Assembly (NCBI GenBank): GCA_007133875.1
Contig: SLLW01000159.1
Span: 1-5,764 of the forward strand
Direction of reading: 5' to 3'
Length of the DNA stretch: 5,764 bases
Source: Balneolales bacterium
GTDB lineage: Bacteria > Bacteroidota > Rhodothermia > Balneolales > Natronogracilivirgulaceae
Both the position numbers and the translations under genes were made by a program. Numbering within the stretch: the stretch's first letter is position 1; every line of letters begins with the position of its first letter. Positions 5,589 through 5,764 of the stretch are shown here, piece by piece. The notes below the pieces were generated by a model. The model was not told where the DNA came from. It saw only the letters and a list, made by a program, of their open reading frames with translations, and made no database searches.

Positions 5589-5764
5589 TTAATTATCCGC
5601 ATACTCATAGGCCTCTTTATACTCAGGTTGTGAGGGTCCTGACTTCGAATCGGGGTTGTGCGTTGTTTTCTTAGTTATGGTCCTGAGTTCTAATATAAGT
5701 TGGTGATTTTCCTGGACCAGCAATACGTGTCGCCGGGCAAAGGTGCTGATGACACTCACGGTAA
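5589..5764 (-). CDS. C-terminal 57 codons of an unidentified protein, runs off the right edge
   Basis: On the minus strand an open frame enters from the right edge and ends at TAA (5591-5589). The visible part begins TVSVISTFARRHVLLVQENH and continues QLILELRTITKK, an amphipathic, probably helical or coiled-coil segment. A polar tail rich in Ser, Pro, Glu and Tyr follows, ending in EYKEAYEYADN. This could be the last helix and cytoplasmic tail of a membrane or signalling protein, but I recognise no family. Support comes from an open frame of 57 codons in AT-rich DNA, a protein-like helix pattern, and a hairpin with eight U about 80 bases downstream in the right direction. The start and most of the gene lie outside the window. 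A chance open frame cannot be excluded. Confidence 0.55.
   Translation of the reverse strand, partial: TVSVISTFARRHVLLVQENHQLILELRTITKKTTHNPDSKSGPSQPEYKEAYEYADN

Noticed and set aside
5462..5674. 70-codon plus-strand ORF
   Set aside because: It runs through the terminator hairpin, its product is low-complexity and unlike a protein, and it overlaps the minus-strand right-edge frame.
5635..5694. Two similar 16-mers (GGTCCTGACTTCGAAT and GGTCCTGAGTTCTAAT) 44 bases apart
   Set aside because: Only two copies, 14 of 16 matches, inside a probable coding frame with an off-frame spacing; most likely chance.
1..5764. CRISPR array, tRNA/rRNA gene, insertion sequence or transposase
   Set aside because: No regularly spaced repeats, no tRNA-like cloverleaf or rRNA sequence, and no transposase-like frame were seen on either strand.

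Overview
The window holds a plus-strand signalling cassette between two incomplete minus-strand genes. Base composition is about 50% GC in the genes, with AT-richer intergenic stretches. The left-edge epimerase, the N-terminus of the Hanks-type kinase (MTGKTISHYKILEKIGEGG) and its kinase-membrane-TolB-like-TPR layout resemble proteins of the Balneolota/Rhodothermota/Bacteroidota group, with Acidobacteria and Gemmatimonadota as alternatives. This placement is inferred from family resemblance and is not secure.

Layout. Positions 1-223 (minus) hold the first 74 codons of a UDP-N-acetylglucosamine 2-epimerase (wecB type). The divergent spacer 224-512 holds a terminator-like hairpin with a U-tract on the minus strand, a second long imperfect hairpin, and an AT-rich stretch that probably includes the promoter of the plus-strand genes. 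These genes are a STAS-domain anti-sigma-factor antagonist (513-857), a GAF plus SpoIIE-type PP2C phosphatase (906-2207), an unrecognised 44-codon ORF with the best Shine-Dalgarno in the window (2221-2355), a membrane Ser/Thr kinase with TolB-like and TPR domains (2361-5036), and a small beta-sandwich (cupredoxin-like) protein (5082-5438). A bidirectional terminator hairpin follows at 5480-5509. It is convergent with the C-terminal 57 codons of an unidentified minus-strand gene at 5589-5764.

How the genes may work together. STAS protein, SpoIIE phosphatase and Ser/Thr kinase are the parts of a partner-switching circuit. The kinase would add, and the phosphatase remove, a phosphate on the STAS serine, so the STAS protein would bind or release a target. 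The usual kinase in such circuits is a small RsbW/SpoIIAB-type ATPase; none is present here, and the cassette instead carries a transmembrane Hanks kinase with a large predicted periplasmic sensor. That link is inference.

The two most unusual features are these. The 44-codon ORF ends in an in-phase A AAA AAG heptamer whose -1 frame is exactly the kinase frame, and its stop codon lies inside the kinase Shine-Dalgarno. Second, a roughly 50-bp direct repeat containing the terminator (266-315 and 5470-5517) flanks the whole plus-strand cassette.
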